A DNA stretch of 64,000 bases from Candidatus Woesearchaeota archaeon (GCA_002867475.1 PKTL01000069.1:1-64000), one strand, 5' to 3'; counted from the first letter of the stretch, positions 50,812 to 58,873 are shown. The notes: generated by a model not told the origin, from the sequence alone. Numbers and translations: made by a program.

Positions 50812-50878
50812 TAAATTAGAGTCTTATTCTTCAAAAGAGTGAAACGATGCATTGAAGCTAACTTAAAAGGGCAATTTT

Positions 50879-51181
50879 TTATTCAAATTTGATATTTTCA
50901 TATTTTTTAAGATGTTTAGAACTATGCTTATATACAACATCATGATGTTCATAATCAACAAAAAATACGGTTCCGTCATCTCCAAAAAATAAAATTACAT
51001 AAGAATTATTCACATGAACACGTTTAAATTTCTTTAAATCTTATGAAAGATTTTTATAATGATATAAATTATCTGAATTTAGAATTTCATCTCTTTTATT
51101 AAGAATATTTTGAAGCTCTTTTCCTTTAAGCTTCTTAAGAGCTTTCTTGAAAAGATTGCCATATTTTCTTTTTCTCATCAT
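50879..51181 (-). pseudogene. RelE/ParE-family toxin with one in-frame TAA (51041-51043)
   Basis: MMRKRKYGNLFKKALKKLKGKELQNILNKRDEILNSDNLYHYKNLS*DLKKFKRVHVNNSYVILFFGDDGTVFFVDYEHHDVVYKHSSKHLKKYENIKFE*. Confidence 0.75.
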
Positions 51182-51426
51182 AAATTAGCTCTATCTTTAA
51201 GTTCCTTTTCAAAGATATCAGCTTCTTCGTCTGATAAAAAAGAATTAGCATCTTTACTATTCAATCTTTCTAAATATTCTTCTCTTACTTTGAAATTATC
51301 AAAGATTTTTTCACGTGCAGCTTCACGCATGAATTCTTGAACATTCAAAAAACCATGATTTTTAGCATATTCTTTAGCTTGTTCTAAAAAATCTTCAGAT
51401 AATCTTAGATTTATTTGCGTAGTCAT
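51178..51426 (-). CDS. Antitoxin (RHH-like) of cassette 2 (ORF track start 51492)
   Basis: MTTQINLRLSEDFLEQAKEYAKNHGFLNVQEFMREAAREKIF; stop overlaps toxin start. Confidence 0.75.
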   Translation of the reverse strand: MTTQINLRLSEDFLEQAKEYAKNHGFLNVQEFMREAAREKIFDNFKVREEYLERLNSKDANSFLSDEEADIFEKELKDRANL

Positions 51427-51510
51427 AATATTATATGATATTACATAATATTTAAAACTATCGCTTAATCTTAAAAAATTGCCCATTTTCAAAAAAAAGA
51501 CTCTAATTTA

Positions 51511-51594
51511 TTGTATTTAACATCAGGATCGTTGTTAGTCAGTGAGTCTGCAAGACGAACGAAGGAGCGAATAGCGACTGACAGTATGACGCAG
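51511..51594 (+). repeat. Structured inter-cassette element S3 (shorter variant)
   Basis: TTGTATTTAACATCAGGATCGTTGTTAGTCAGT...GTCTGCAAGAC...ACTGAC...GACGCAG. Confidence 0.65.
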
Positions 51595-51641
51595 AGAGCC
51601 GAACGGGCTTAAACGTAAAATTTATATATGATTAAATAACA

Positions 51642-51659
51642 TTAAATAATATTATTTAA
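51642..51659 (+). promoter_or_regulatory. 18-bp perfect palindrome TTAAATAATATTATTTAA, probable antitoxin operator
   Basis: Directly upstream of the RBS of the cassette 3 antitoxin. Confidence 0.6.
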
Positions 51660-51668
51660 GGTGATAAA

Positions 51669-51896
51669 ATGAGTATAAAATCTTTTAACGTCGATGAAGA
51701 CACATATGGGAAATTTTCCTCTTATTGTAAAGAAAATGGGATAAGTATGAGTAAACAAGTGGAAACCTTCATGAAATCAATGATTGAAGAAGATCCACAA
51801 GTGAAACAAGAATACCTAGAAAAATTAGAAAGAATAAGAAAAGGAAAATTCGTAAAAGTAAACAACTTTGCTGAGAGATATGGATTAAAAGAATGA
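51669..51896 (+). CDS. Antitoxin of cassette 3
   Basis: Short RHH-like ORF with AAGGTGATAAAATG start, overlaps toxin start. Confidence 0.75.
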   Translation: MSIKSFNVDEDTYGKFSSYCKENGISMSKQVETFMKSMIEEDPQVKQEYLEKLERIRKGKFVKVNNFAERYGLKE

Positions 51897-52156
51897 GTTA
51901 TGAACTTGAAATCCATGAAGATTTAGATAGAACTTTTTCTAAACTTTCAAAGAAAAATAAGAAACAATTAGAAATAATCTTCAAAAAAGTTGATGAAATT
52001 CTAAAAAATCCATATCATTACAAACCTCTTCGTGGAGACATGAAAGGTTCAAGAAGAGTTCATATCGATAAACACTTCGTTCTAATATATGAAATTCTTA
52101 AAGAATCAAAAGTTGTTCGATTACTAGACTATAATCATCACGACAAAGTTTACTAG
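51893..52156 (+). CDS. RelE/ParE-family toxin of cassette 3
   Basis: YHYKPLRGDMKGSRRVHIDKHFVLIYEILKESKVVRLLDYNHHDKVY. Confidence 0.9.
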   Translation: MSYELEIHEDLDRTFSKLSKKNKKQLEIIFKKVDEILKNPYHYKPLRGDMKGSRRVHIDKHFVLIYEILKESKVVRLLDYNHHDKVY

Positions 52157-52165
52157 TTCGGCTCT

Positions 52166-52333
52166 TGAGTAATATTGTAACTAACATCGCTGTTAAATGA
52201 GGTTTTCTGATAAGAAAATCTGGAAGAGCGCCGAGCCGAGGCGCGAATCATTTAATCGCTGTTAGACGACCCGAACCATACAAAGTGAAGGTGAGAGCGC
52301 AGCGTGGCAAGAAAATCTATGATTTTCGCAGAG
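52166..52333 (+). repeat. Structured inter-cassette element S4
   Basis: TTGTAACTAACATCGC-tg-TTAAATGA[two hairpins]TCATTTAA-tcGCTGTTAGACGACCCG...GAAAATCTATGATTTTC-GCAGAG. Confidence 0.75.
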
Positions 52334-53221
52334 TTCTTTTGTTTGCCCGTACATAAATTTAAATAGTTACTTTGAATTAATAATTATAATGGTTTCACTT
52401 AATAAATATCTTAATATTCTTCAAAGAGGAATTGATAACTTTATTAGTTTTGAATCTAATTCAATTTTAGAGAAAAAACAATTCCAAGCTAATTTTAATA
52501 GTGATGAAATTGAAAAAATCATCGAAGTAATTGAAAATCAAATCAAAATCATAAAAAAAGCGATTAAGCATGCAGATTTTTATCGAATTCATCTTGAAGT
52601 TATGAATAATAAAGAACTTGTTGCATACATGGAAATTAACAAGAGAGTTCCATATTTTGAGTTCCGTTATAATCAAGTTTTTTCTCAACAAAAAAAAGTG
52701 ATGGAGAAAAGATTAAAAGAATTAAGTAAAGAACAATCTAAAGCAATCAGTTCATGGAATTCAATAATAGGAATCTTTAATATATTCTGCAACGAATCAT
52801 TACATTTACTAAAAAAACAAAGAAGATATTTAGAAAAATATGAAAAAAATCCTGCAAAATATACAAAGAAAAGTTTGGGAAATAAAATGAGGAAATTTCT
52901 TAAAAATGACTTTGAAGGATTATTAAAAATTGAGGAAAAATTATTTTTAACTGTTCTTTATTCAAGTAAAAAAGAATCAGAGAATTTGAGAGAATTTGGT
53001 AAGGAAATTGAAAAATTATTACATTTAGAGGAATTCAAAATGTATCCTCATATCCCTGGTTTAGTCCTAAACATTTTTCCTGAGGCAGGTTTATCAGATA
53101 TAGCATCTGCACCATTTCATGCAGCAGGATTTTTTCTTAGTATAATTCAAAGAACCAACAAATATTACAAAGAGTGGAACGAATTCATTAAAGATAATGC
53201 TTTAAAGAGCAAACAAAAGAA
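52334..53221 (+). repeat. Cassette 4, bounded by TTCTTTTGTTTGC / GCAAACAAAAGAA
   Basis: 13-bp perfect IR at 52334-52346 and 53209-53221. Confidence 0.8.
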
Positions 53222-53231
53222 TTTTGTCTAA
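52389..53231 (+). CDS. Cassette 4 hypothetical helical protein; stop codon lies in the conserved TAAC core of the next element
   Basis: Intact ORF ending ...AGC AAA CAA AAG AAT TTT GTC TAA|CATCG. Confidence 0.65.
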   Translation: MVSLNKYLNILQRGIDNFISFESNSILEKKQFQANFNSDEIEKIIEVIENQIKIIKKAIKHADFYRIHLEVMNNKELVAYMEINKRVPYFEFRYNQVFSQQKKVMEKRLKELSKEQSKAISSWNSIIGIFNIFCNESLHLLKKQRRYLEKYEKNPAKYTKKSLGNKMRKFLKNDFEGLLKIEEKLFLTVLYSSKKESENLREFGKEIEKLLHLEEFKMYPHIPGLVLNIFPEAGLSDIASAPFHAAGFFLSIIQRTNKYYKEWNEFIKDNALKSKQKNFV

Positions 53232-53406
53232 CATCGCGATTAAGAGAAGTTATTTTGCAAAAATAATTTGGATGAGGGCGCTGCAAGGCCCGAATCTCTT
53301 AATCGCTGTTACATACCCCGAAACAAAGCTTAACTTGTCGAAGACTAAGATTAAGCGACTTGAGAGTGCAACGAGGTCGAGAATTTATGAAATAAATTCG
53401 AAGAAG
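53222..53406 (+). repeat. Structured inter-cassette element S5
   Basis: TTTTGTCTAACATCGCGATTAAGAGA[two hairpins]TCTCTTAATCGCTGTTACATACCCCGAAACAAAG[GCTTAACTTGTCGAAGACTAAGATTAAGC]GACTTGAGAGTGCAACGAGGTCGA[GAATTTATGAAATAAATTC]GAAGAAG. Confidence 0.8.
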
Positions 53407-53424
53407 TTTTGTTTTTAGCGCCGT

Positions 53425-53679
53425 TTACAATTTCTTGTAAACCTTGCTTCGATGATCTGCATGAATGACATATATAATCAATTTATTATCTTCAATGTCA
53501 GCGATTACTCTGTAATCTCCAACTCTTAATTTATATTCAGAACGACTTGATAATTTTACAAAGTAATGATGAGGGTTTTCTTTTGTTTCTTGAAGCTTCT
53601 TAAAAATTCTTTGAGAAATGTCTTTAGGTAATTTTTCTAAATATGTTGATACTTTTTCATCGAAAACTAATTCATACAT
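53425..53679 (-). CDS. RelE-family toxin
   Basis: MYELVFDEKVSTYLEKLPKDISQRIFKKLQETKENPHHYFVKLSSRSEYKLRVGDYRVIADIEDNKLIIYVIHADHRSKVYKKL. Confidence 0.92.
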   Translation of the reverse strand: MYELVFDEKVSTYLEKLPKDISQRIFKKLQETKENPHHYFVKLSSRSEYKLRVGDYRVIADIEDNKLIIYVIHADHRSKVYKKL

Positions 53680-53680
53680 T

Positions 53681-53920
53681 TTACAATCCTAATCTTTTAG
53701 ACATTTCTGCTTCAGAAACTAAATTTCCTTGTTTGATACGTGCTCTTGCTGCTTCAATAGCTTCAATAGTTTCTTTACTAAGCTCAGGTTCATCTTTAAC
53801 ATGTTTTACAATATGAACTAGTTTAGTAATCACTTCATCATAACTTTCATTACGATATTCTCTAAATTTATCAAGTTCGGACTTTGTCCCGTCATGAATT
53901 TTAATAGTTGTCGCAGTCAT
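53681..53920 (-). CDS. RelB-like antitoxin
   Basis: Small ORF abutting RelE; IR AGTTTACT...AGTAAACT upstream (53936-53963). Confidence 0.8.
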   Translation of the reverse strand: MTATTIKIHDGTKSELDKFREYRNESYDEVITKLVHIVKHVKDEPELSKETIEAIEAARARIKQGNLVSEAEMSKRLGL

Positions 53921-54003
53921 TTTATATCACCTTTGAGTTTACTTCAGTATACCATAGTAAACTAAAGTATATAAATGTATGCTTTAAGGCGCTAAAAACA
54001 AAA

Positions 54004-54096
54004 TTGTATGTAACTTCGGGTTTTGACGAAGTTTTTCGTCAGAAAAATTTTGTTTAAACCCTGTTACGCGAACCGAAAGCCTTTTGCTGAGGGAAG
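54004..54096 (+). repeat. Structured inter-cassette element S6a
   Basis: TTGTATGTAACTTCGGGTTT-TGACGAAGTTTTTCGTCA-...AAACCCTGTTACGCGAACCG...GGGAAG. Confidence 0.65.
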
Positions 54097-54339
54097 TTTT
54101 TGCTCGTGCTAATCTTAGTCAGACATACAATAATATATTATTATACTATGTATAATATATTATGTATGGTCTAGACTATCAAGATTAGTAGCACAGGAGT
54201 CAAACCTCCTTAGCACACAAAAAGTCTTAGTTCGAGCTCCACAGGGCTTGAATTTCGTAAAAAACTTTTTACGATGACTATTTGCTTCTGAAATCGAAGC
54301 AGGCAAAAGCTATGCTGCTATTTTGTGCTAGAGCAAAAA
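54097..54339 (+). repeat. Apparently non-coding cassette, bounded by TTTTTGCTC / GAGCAAAAA, containing a long hairpin (54106-54194)
   Basis: 9-bp IR; no ORF in track; arms GTGCTAATCTTAGTCAGACATACAATAATATATTAT / ATAATATATTATGTATGGTCTAGACTATCAAGATTAGTAGCAC. Confidence 0.6.
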
Positions 54340-54501
54340 TTTTGCGTAACATCGCGATTAAGAGAAGTTATTTTGGAACAAAATAATTTGGATGGAAAAG
54401 TCTGCAAGACTTTGGAATCTCTTAATCGCTGTTAGTTTCTTCTGATAAGAACGAGGAATAACTGCAAGTGGTTTTTGACGAAGTCAAAAAATTCCGAAGA
54501 G
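54340..54501 (+). repeat. Structured inter-cassette element S6b
   Basis: TTTTGCGTAACATCGCGATTAAGAGA[TTATTTTGGAACAAAATAA][AAAGTCTGCAAGACTTT]TCTCTTAATCGCTGTTAG...TTTTTGACGAAGTCAAAAA...GAAGAG. Confidence 0.75.
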
Positions 54502-54999
54502 TAATTTTTAGCCCCCATTCAATATCTTTTAGTAATATAAAGAGTAGCTTTAAAATTATCAATATCTCCAGTTGAAAGAAATCTACTTTCTAAACTTGGA
54601 CCTAAGTATAAATTAGAAGTTTTATCAGCAGTAAAATTAGGCACTGGCATAATTCCTGCACACCCCATATACCCATCTTTTAGCTTTAATAATAAATCTT
54701 CTTCAGGTTCATCAAATTCAACCCCTGTTTGACTTAACATAAAATCAACTGGCGTAGAATAATTTTCTGCAAGTGAATATAATCCTCTTCCAACAATAAA
54801 AATTGGACCTGTCATCACGATATGTTGAGGATTAAAAGGCATATCCTCTCCAGACATCATTCTTTGTGAGATTTCATTTCTCATAGATTCAATTGCAGCT
54901 TCAACAAAACCCATATGAATTGCGTTATTATCTTTCATAAAAAGTGTAACTACTAAATAGTTTATATACTTTTCTTTTTTTAAAGGGGGCTAAAAATTA
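54502..54999 (-). repeat. Cassette 6, bounded by TAATTTTTAGCCCCC / GGGGGCTAAAAATTA
   Basis: 15-bp perfect IR at 54502-54516 and 54985-54999. Confidence 0.85.
54519..54938 (-). CDS. Cassette 6 hypothetical protein
   Basis: Intact ORF inside IR pair. Confidence 0.6.
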   Translation of the reverse strand: MKDNNAIHMGFVEAAIESMRNEISQRMMSGEDMPFNPQHIVMTGPIFIVGRGLYSLAENYSTPVDFMLSQTGVEFDEPEEDLLLKLKDGYMGCAGIMPVPNFTADKTSNLYLGPSLESRFLSTGDIDNFKATLYITKRY

Positions 55000-55167
55000 T
55001 TGTAACTAACATCGGAATTTAACGAAGTCGCCGAAGGCGATTTGGGAAAAATGCGAGCCGAGCATTTTTCCGTTAAATTCCTGTTAGCCGACCCGCAGCT
55101 ACGAGCGATGTTTTGAGCGGAGTGGCAAGGGCAAGGTTTAACTTGCTTGCAAGATTAAACCGCAGAG
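55000..55167 (+). repeat. Structured inter-cassette element S7
   Basis: TTGTAACTAACATCGGAATTTAACG[TCGCC-GAA-GGCGA][GAAAAATGC-GAGCCGA-GCATTTTTC]CGTTAAATTCCTGTTAGCCGACCCG...GGTTTAACTTGCTTGCAAGATTAAACC-GCAGAG. Confidence 0.8.
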
Positions 55168-55322
55168 TTTTCTTACTGCCGAGAACTAGATAGGTGCCGT
55201 AGTTTTAACTTACTTTAGAAAAATCCTATACATAACGAGTGAAACGAGACAAATTAGTTCGCTAGAACTGGGGGCGTTCTTAAAAAAAATATTTTATGTT
55301 TAATAATTCATGAATTATTTTA

Positions 55323-56783
55323 TTAACATTTAATTGTGAATTTAATATTTATTGTTGAAGGGATATCTATTTCTATAAAATCTGCTCGTAAAATTCCATT
55401 TTCTTCTATTCGAAATTGTGCATTAATTATATCATCATACTTATTTTGACCTAATTCAATACCACATTCTTTATCATCGCACCATGAAGTATCTCTTTGA
55501 ATATTTGTTGTGGTGTTTAAAGCATTTAATTCCATAAAACATTTTGATAAATTGTATTTATTTTCTTCCAATCTATATATGTATTCCCTATAATGTCCTA
55601 CTGAATAATTTAATTTATTATTAATATAAATGCTTACTTTACAAGTATTATTTTCACAAGTTGTTAAATCATCATATTCATATCTTTTATTTCTATCTTC
55701 TTTAACAAAACCTTTAAGGATTAATTTTGAAATATTTTGATCTTTAATTTTAAATTTATTAAATTTTAATAGAATCATACCTTTATTTTCATTTAGCAAA
55801 ATTTTTTCAAATCCGAATCTATCGAAAGAATCTTTTAAATTATTGTTTGAAATATCATAAAACCCATCAATTATTTTATTATTTTTATCTGTTAATAATT
55901 CAAATTTATCATCATGATCCGCACTAGTATCTATATTATATTTTCCATAATTTATAGGTATTAGAGGTATAGTACTTGTCATTAATCCAAAATTATTTTT
56001 GATTTTAATGGGGACTTCAATATTTCTATAAATATATTCACTATTGCCATGGTCAATATAATAATTTACTAATTTTTCATCACCATATGAAAAAAATGGA
56101 ATAGATATTATTGTTGATATTATACCTAATAAAATTATAATAGGAATTGCATAAATAATAAATTTTTTAGTATTAAAATTTTTTGCTAATTTTTCATTTT
56201 TATCCTTTTTTAGAAATTCCTTGATTGATTTATCAAAATTATTAAATATTGATTTGAAATAAACATTATAAATAATAAAACAAATCATCAAAAGCATTAA
56301 AAAGAGTATAAATAATATGATTCCCTCAGCCAAAAATTCATGTAAATAAGGAATTAATGCAATAATAATAATATTTTTGATGAGAATTATTAGAAAAAAT
56401 AATTGGATAAATAATAAAGATATAAACCAATTTCCTAAATCTTTTTTTGAACATTTATGTTTGTTACGATAAATTATAAAAAAAATAAAAATAAAACCTA
56501 TTCCTGCAAAAATAATCCCTAATTGTGTGATTTCCCAAGACTTAGAAATGTCAAAATCTAAATTAAACCTATTGCTAAAATAAGTTCCTAAAAAGAAAGT
56601 AAATAAAGCAGTTATAAATAAAAAAAGCCAAATAACTATTAAATCAATTACAGAATTAGAATTATTCAATTTGAATTTTCCTTTATTTTGGAATTTTGAC
56701 CATAGTAAAAAAGTTAATAATATTGAAACTACTAAATACCCAGGCATATTAACCAAAAGATCAAATAGATTTTCCCAACCCAT
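55323..56783 (-). CDS. Cassette 7 multi-TM membrane protein
   Basis: Intact 486 aa hydrophobic ORF. Confidence 0.65.
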   Translation of the reverse strand: MGWENLFDLLVNMPGYLVVSILLTFLLWSKFQNKGKFKLNNSNSVIDLIVIWLFLFITALFTFFLGTYFSNRFNLDFDISKSWEITQLGIIFAGIGFIFIFFIIYRNKHKCSKKDLGNWFISLLFIQLFFLIILIKNIIIIALIPYLHEFLAEGIILFILFLMLLMICFIIYNVYFKSIFNNFDKSIKEFLKKDKNEKLAKNFNTKKFIIYAIPIIILLGIISTIISIPFFSYGDEKLVNYYIDHGNSEYIYRNIEVPIKIKNNFGLMTSTIPLIPINYGKYNIDTSADHDDKFELLTDKNNKIIDGFYDISNNNLKDSFDRFGFEKILLNENKGMILLKFNKFKIKDQNISKLILKGFVKEDRNKRYEYDDLTTCENNTCKVSIYINNKLNYSVGHYREYIYRLEENKYNLSKCFMELNALNTTTNIQRDTSWCDDKECGIELGQNKYDDIINAQFRIEENGILRADFIEIDIPSTINIKFTIKC

Positions 56784-56920
56784 AAAATTATTTATTAAAT
56801 CTTTTATTTAAAAAGCTTTCTTGTGAGTTTGCAAAGATTGGGATAAATTTCTCAATTATTTATCCCAAGACAGCGTTTAAAAAAGAAAGAGTTATATAAT
56901 TAAATAATAAATTGAAATAG

Positions 56921-57586
56921 ATGTCAGAAAAATTAACAGGTTCAGAAATTGAAAAAAAAGTATATGAACACATTATAAAAAGTGTTGGTATGGGTTATAC
57001 TACTGACTTTAATCCTTTAAATTTATCTACAGAAGGGATTGCTGATTGTCTTGGTTTATCAATGGAAGAAGTTGAAGAAGCAATCAACAAACTAAAAGGT
57101 GAAGGTGAATCAACCAATATTGAGAGAATAGAATCTGTGAAACCTAAATTTGAAATTTGGTTACCTAAAACTAAAAAAGGTAAAGAAGTTTTAGATGAAT
57201 TATGTAATTCAGGCGTTGCTATTAAAGGTTCAATGCAATGGTTTTACACTTTTTTACTTTTGGCAGCTTCATATATTTTCACATTTGAAAAACCATACTT
57301 AGCAAATGTGTTAGAATTAAAATCATTTAATGAGTATTTTGTATGGGCTGTTATTTTTACAGGGATTTCATCATACTTTGGAAGTTATTTGGCTCATAAA
57401 TGGCATCAAATAAATTATGAAATGGAAAGAATAAAAGGCGGCAAATATTACATTTATGCATTTATATTATTGATTTCAGGAATAATATATAGTTGGATGA
57501 AAGAAATAGATGTTGCACTTATCATTACAAGTGTAGGAACAATAGCAAATTTGGTATTAGTAATATATCAAATCATAAAAAAATAA
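56921..57586 (+). CDS. Cassette 7 wHTH-like + TM protein
   Basis: LSTEGIADCLGLSMEEVEEAINKLKGEGE then four hydrophobic segments. Confidence 0.6.
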   Translation: MSEKLTGSEIEKKVYEHIIKSVGMGYTTDFNPLNLSTEGIADCLGLSMEEVEEAINKLKGEGESTNIERIESVKPKFEIWLPKTKKGKEVLDELCNSGVAIKGSMQWFYTFLLLAASYIFTFEKPYLANVLELKSFNEYFVWAVIFTGISSYFGSYLAHKWHQINYEMERIKGGKYYIYAFILLISGIIYSWMKEIDVALIITSVGTIANLVLVIYQIIKK

Positions 57587-57587
57587 A

Positions 57588-58298
57588 ATGGCAAAGAAAA
57601 AATCATATGAAGAAGGGAGTATTGCAGATTTTGCAGCTCAGGGATTAAAAAATATTAAGAAATTATCAGGAAGTTCTTTAATGAGTGAAAAATTAGTTGG
57701 TTTAAGCACATTTTTATTTTCATTGGTATTTACCTTTAGTTTCGGTAAATGGTTAATACAACCCGAACAGTTATATGAAATAAGTTCAGTAGTTATTTTA
57801 ATTTTAGGATTAATGATTGGTCTAGGATTATCTTCAGGTTATTCATTTATATTGTTAGCAATTTCAGACTTTGCAAAAGATAAAATTCAAAGTTTAAGAT
57901 TAGGAATTGTTTTCTTATTTATTTCAATTCCTTTGTCAATAGCGGGATTAGCATTAAATTCAAACTTTTTCATAGCTTCTAGTTGGATATTAATTGTTGT
58001 TCAACTTGCATTAATCTTGTTAAGTTTCTTTTTTAGCTTTTCATCTCAGAGCATTCCAGATATTAAAGTAAATGCTTCAGGTATATGGAAATCTATAGGT
58101 AGAGCTGGGTCAATTGCAAGTATATTAGGTTTAGTATTGGCTGTTTTAGTAATACTCGCACCACAATATTTCGGACAAACATTATACCAATGTATTGATG
58201 GAACTGTTCAAAAAAGTTTAGAAGCATGTCCAAATATAAAAGAATATTTAGTCACATTTGCTAAAGAACAAGGATATAATTTAACTAATATTAACTAA
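57588..58298 (+). CDS. Cassette 7 multi-TM protein
   Basis: Hydrophobic ORF abutting the previous gene. Confidence 0.6.
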   Translation: MAKKKSYEEGSIADFAAQGLKNIKKLSGSSLMSEKLVGLSTFLFSLVFTFSFGKWLIQPEQLYEISSVVILILGLMIGLGLSSGYSFILLAISDFAKDKIQSLRLGIVFLFISIPLSIAGLALNSNFFIASSWILIVVQLALILLSFFFSFSSQSIPDIKVNASGIWKSIGRAGSIASILGLVLAVLVILAPQYFGQTLYQCIDGTVQKSLEACPNIKEYLVTFAKEQGYNLTNIN

Positions 58299-58325
58299 AT
58301 TAAAAAATATGGGGAAAAAATAAAA

Positions 58326-58631
58326 ATGGAAAATAAAGAAATATTTATTCAAGCTATAAATGAAAAAAAGAAAGTGAAAGTGAAAATCAATACTGATGAA
58401 AAAGGAATTATTATAAGAGATTGTATTCCTTTTGATTTCGGAACTGGTAAATTGCCAGGAATCAGATATCATTTTCTCGATTTAACTAGTCCTGATGGAC
58501 CTCACAATTTATCTGTTTTACCTAATAAATTATTAGAAATTGAAATTTTAGATGAAACATTTAATCCTGCTGATTACATTAAATGGAAACCTAATTGGAA
58601 ATTAGCAAGAGATTGGGGAGAATTTTCTTAG
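58326..58631 (+). CDS. Cassette 7 small protein
   Basis: Intact 101 aa ORF. Confidence 0.55.
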   Translation: MENKEIFIQAINEKKKVKVKINTDEKGIIIRDCIPFDFGTGKLPGIRYHFLDLTSPDGPHNLSVLPNKLLEIEILDETFNPADYIKWKPNWKLARDWGEFS

Positions 58632-58873
58632 ATTTTAAGAACGCCCCTTTTTATTTTCTTTTTTTTCTAAAGTAAGTTAAAATTTGGGTGGAGTGCGAGG
58701 TTTTCTCGTGCGTAACCGTTAAACATTTGTTAGATACAATCTTTCCAATGTATATTATACGAAGTTTTTTCTAAGCCTTCTCCTCTATGAGAAGAGCTTT
58801 CCCTTTTAACGAAGGCACCTACCTTTTTAGATTCCCGGGCACGTTTTGTCGTCTACAAAAGGCAGTAAGAAAA

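Larger units (their letters stand above)
50812..51510 (-). repeat. Cassette 2, bounded by TAAATTAGAGTCTT / AAGACTCTAATTTA
   Basis: 14-bp perfect IR at 50812-50825 and 51497-51510. Confidence 0.8.
51595..52165 (+). repeat. Cassette 3, bounded by AGAGCCGAAC / GTTCGGCTCT
   Basis: 10-bp perfect IR at 51595-51604 and 52156-52165. Confidence 0.75.
53407..54003 (-). repeat. Cassette 5, bounded by TTTTGTTTTTAGCGCC / GGCGCTAAAAACAAAA
   Basis: 16-bp perfect IR at 53407-53422 and 53988-54003. Confidence 0.85.
55168..58873 (+). repeat. Cassette 7 (3.7 kb), bounded by TTTTCTTACTGCC / GGCAGTAAGAAAA with three further nested IRs inside
   Basis: 13-bp IR 55168-55180/58861-58873; nested 55191-55198/58814-58821 (8 bp), 55203-55223/58663-58683 (21 bp), 55271-55285/58634-58648 (15 bp). 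Confidence 0.8.

Noticed and set aside
5499-51043. Genome-wide reassignment of TAA as a sense codon
   Set aside because: TAA is the terminator of many intact, confidently identified genes in this window (e.g. EF-2, EF-1A, S27ae).
54097-54339. tRNA gene in the non-coding cassette
   Set aside because: GTTCGAGCTCC and GGAGGTTTGACTCC look T-arm-like on one strand or the other, but no matching acceptor, D and anticodon arms could be assembled.
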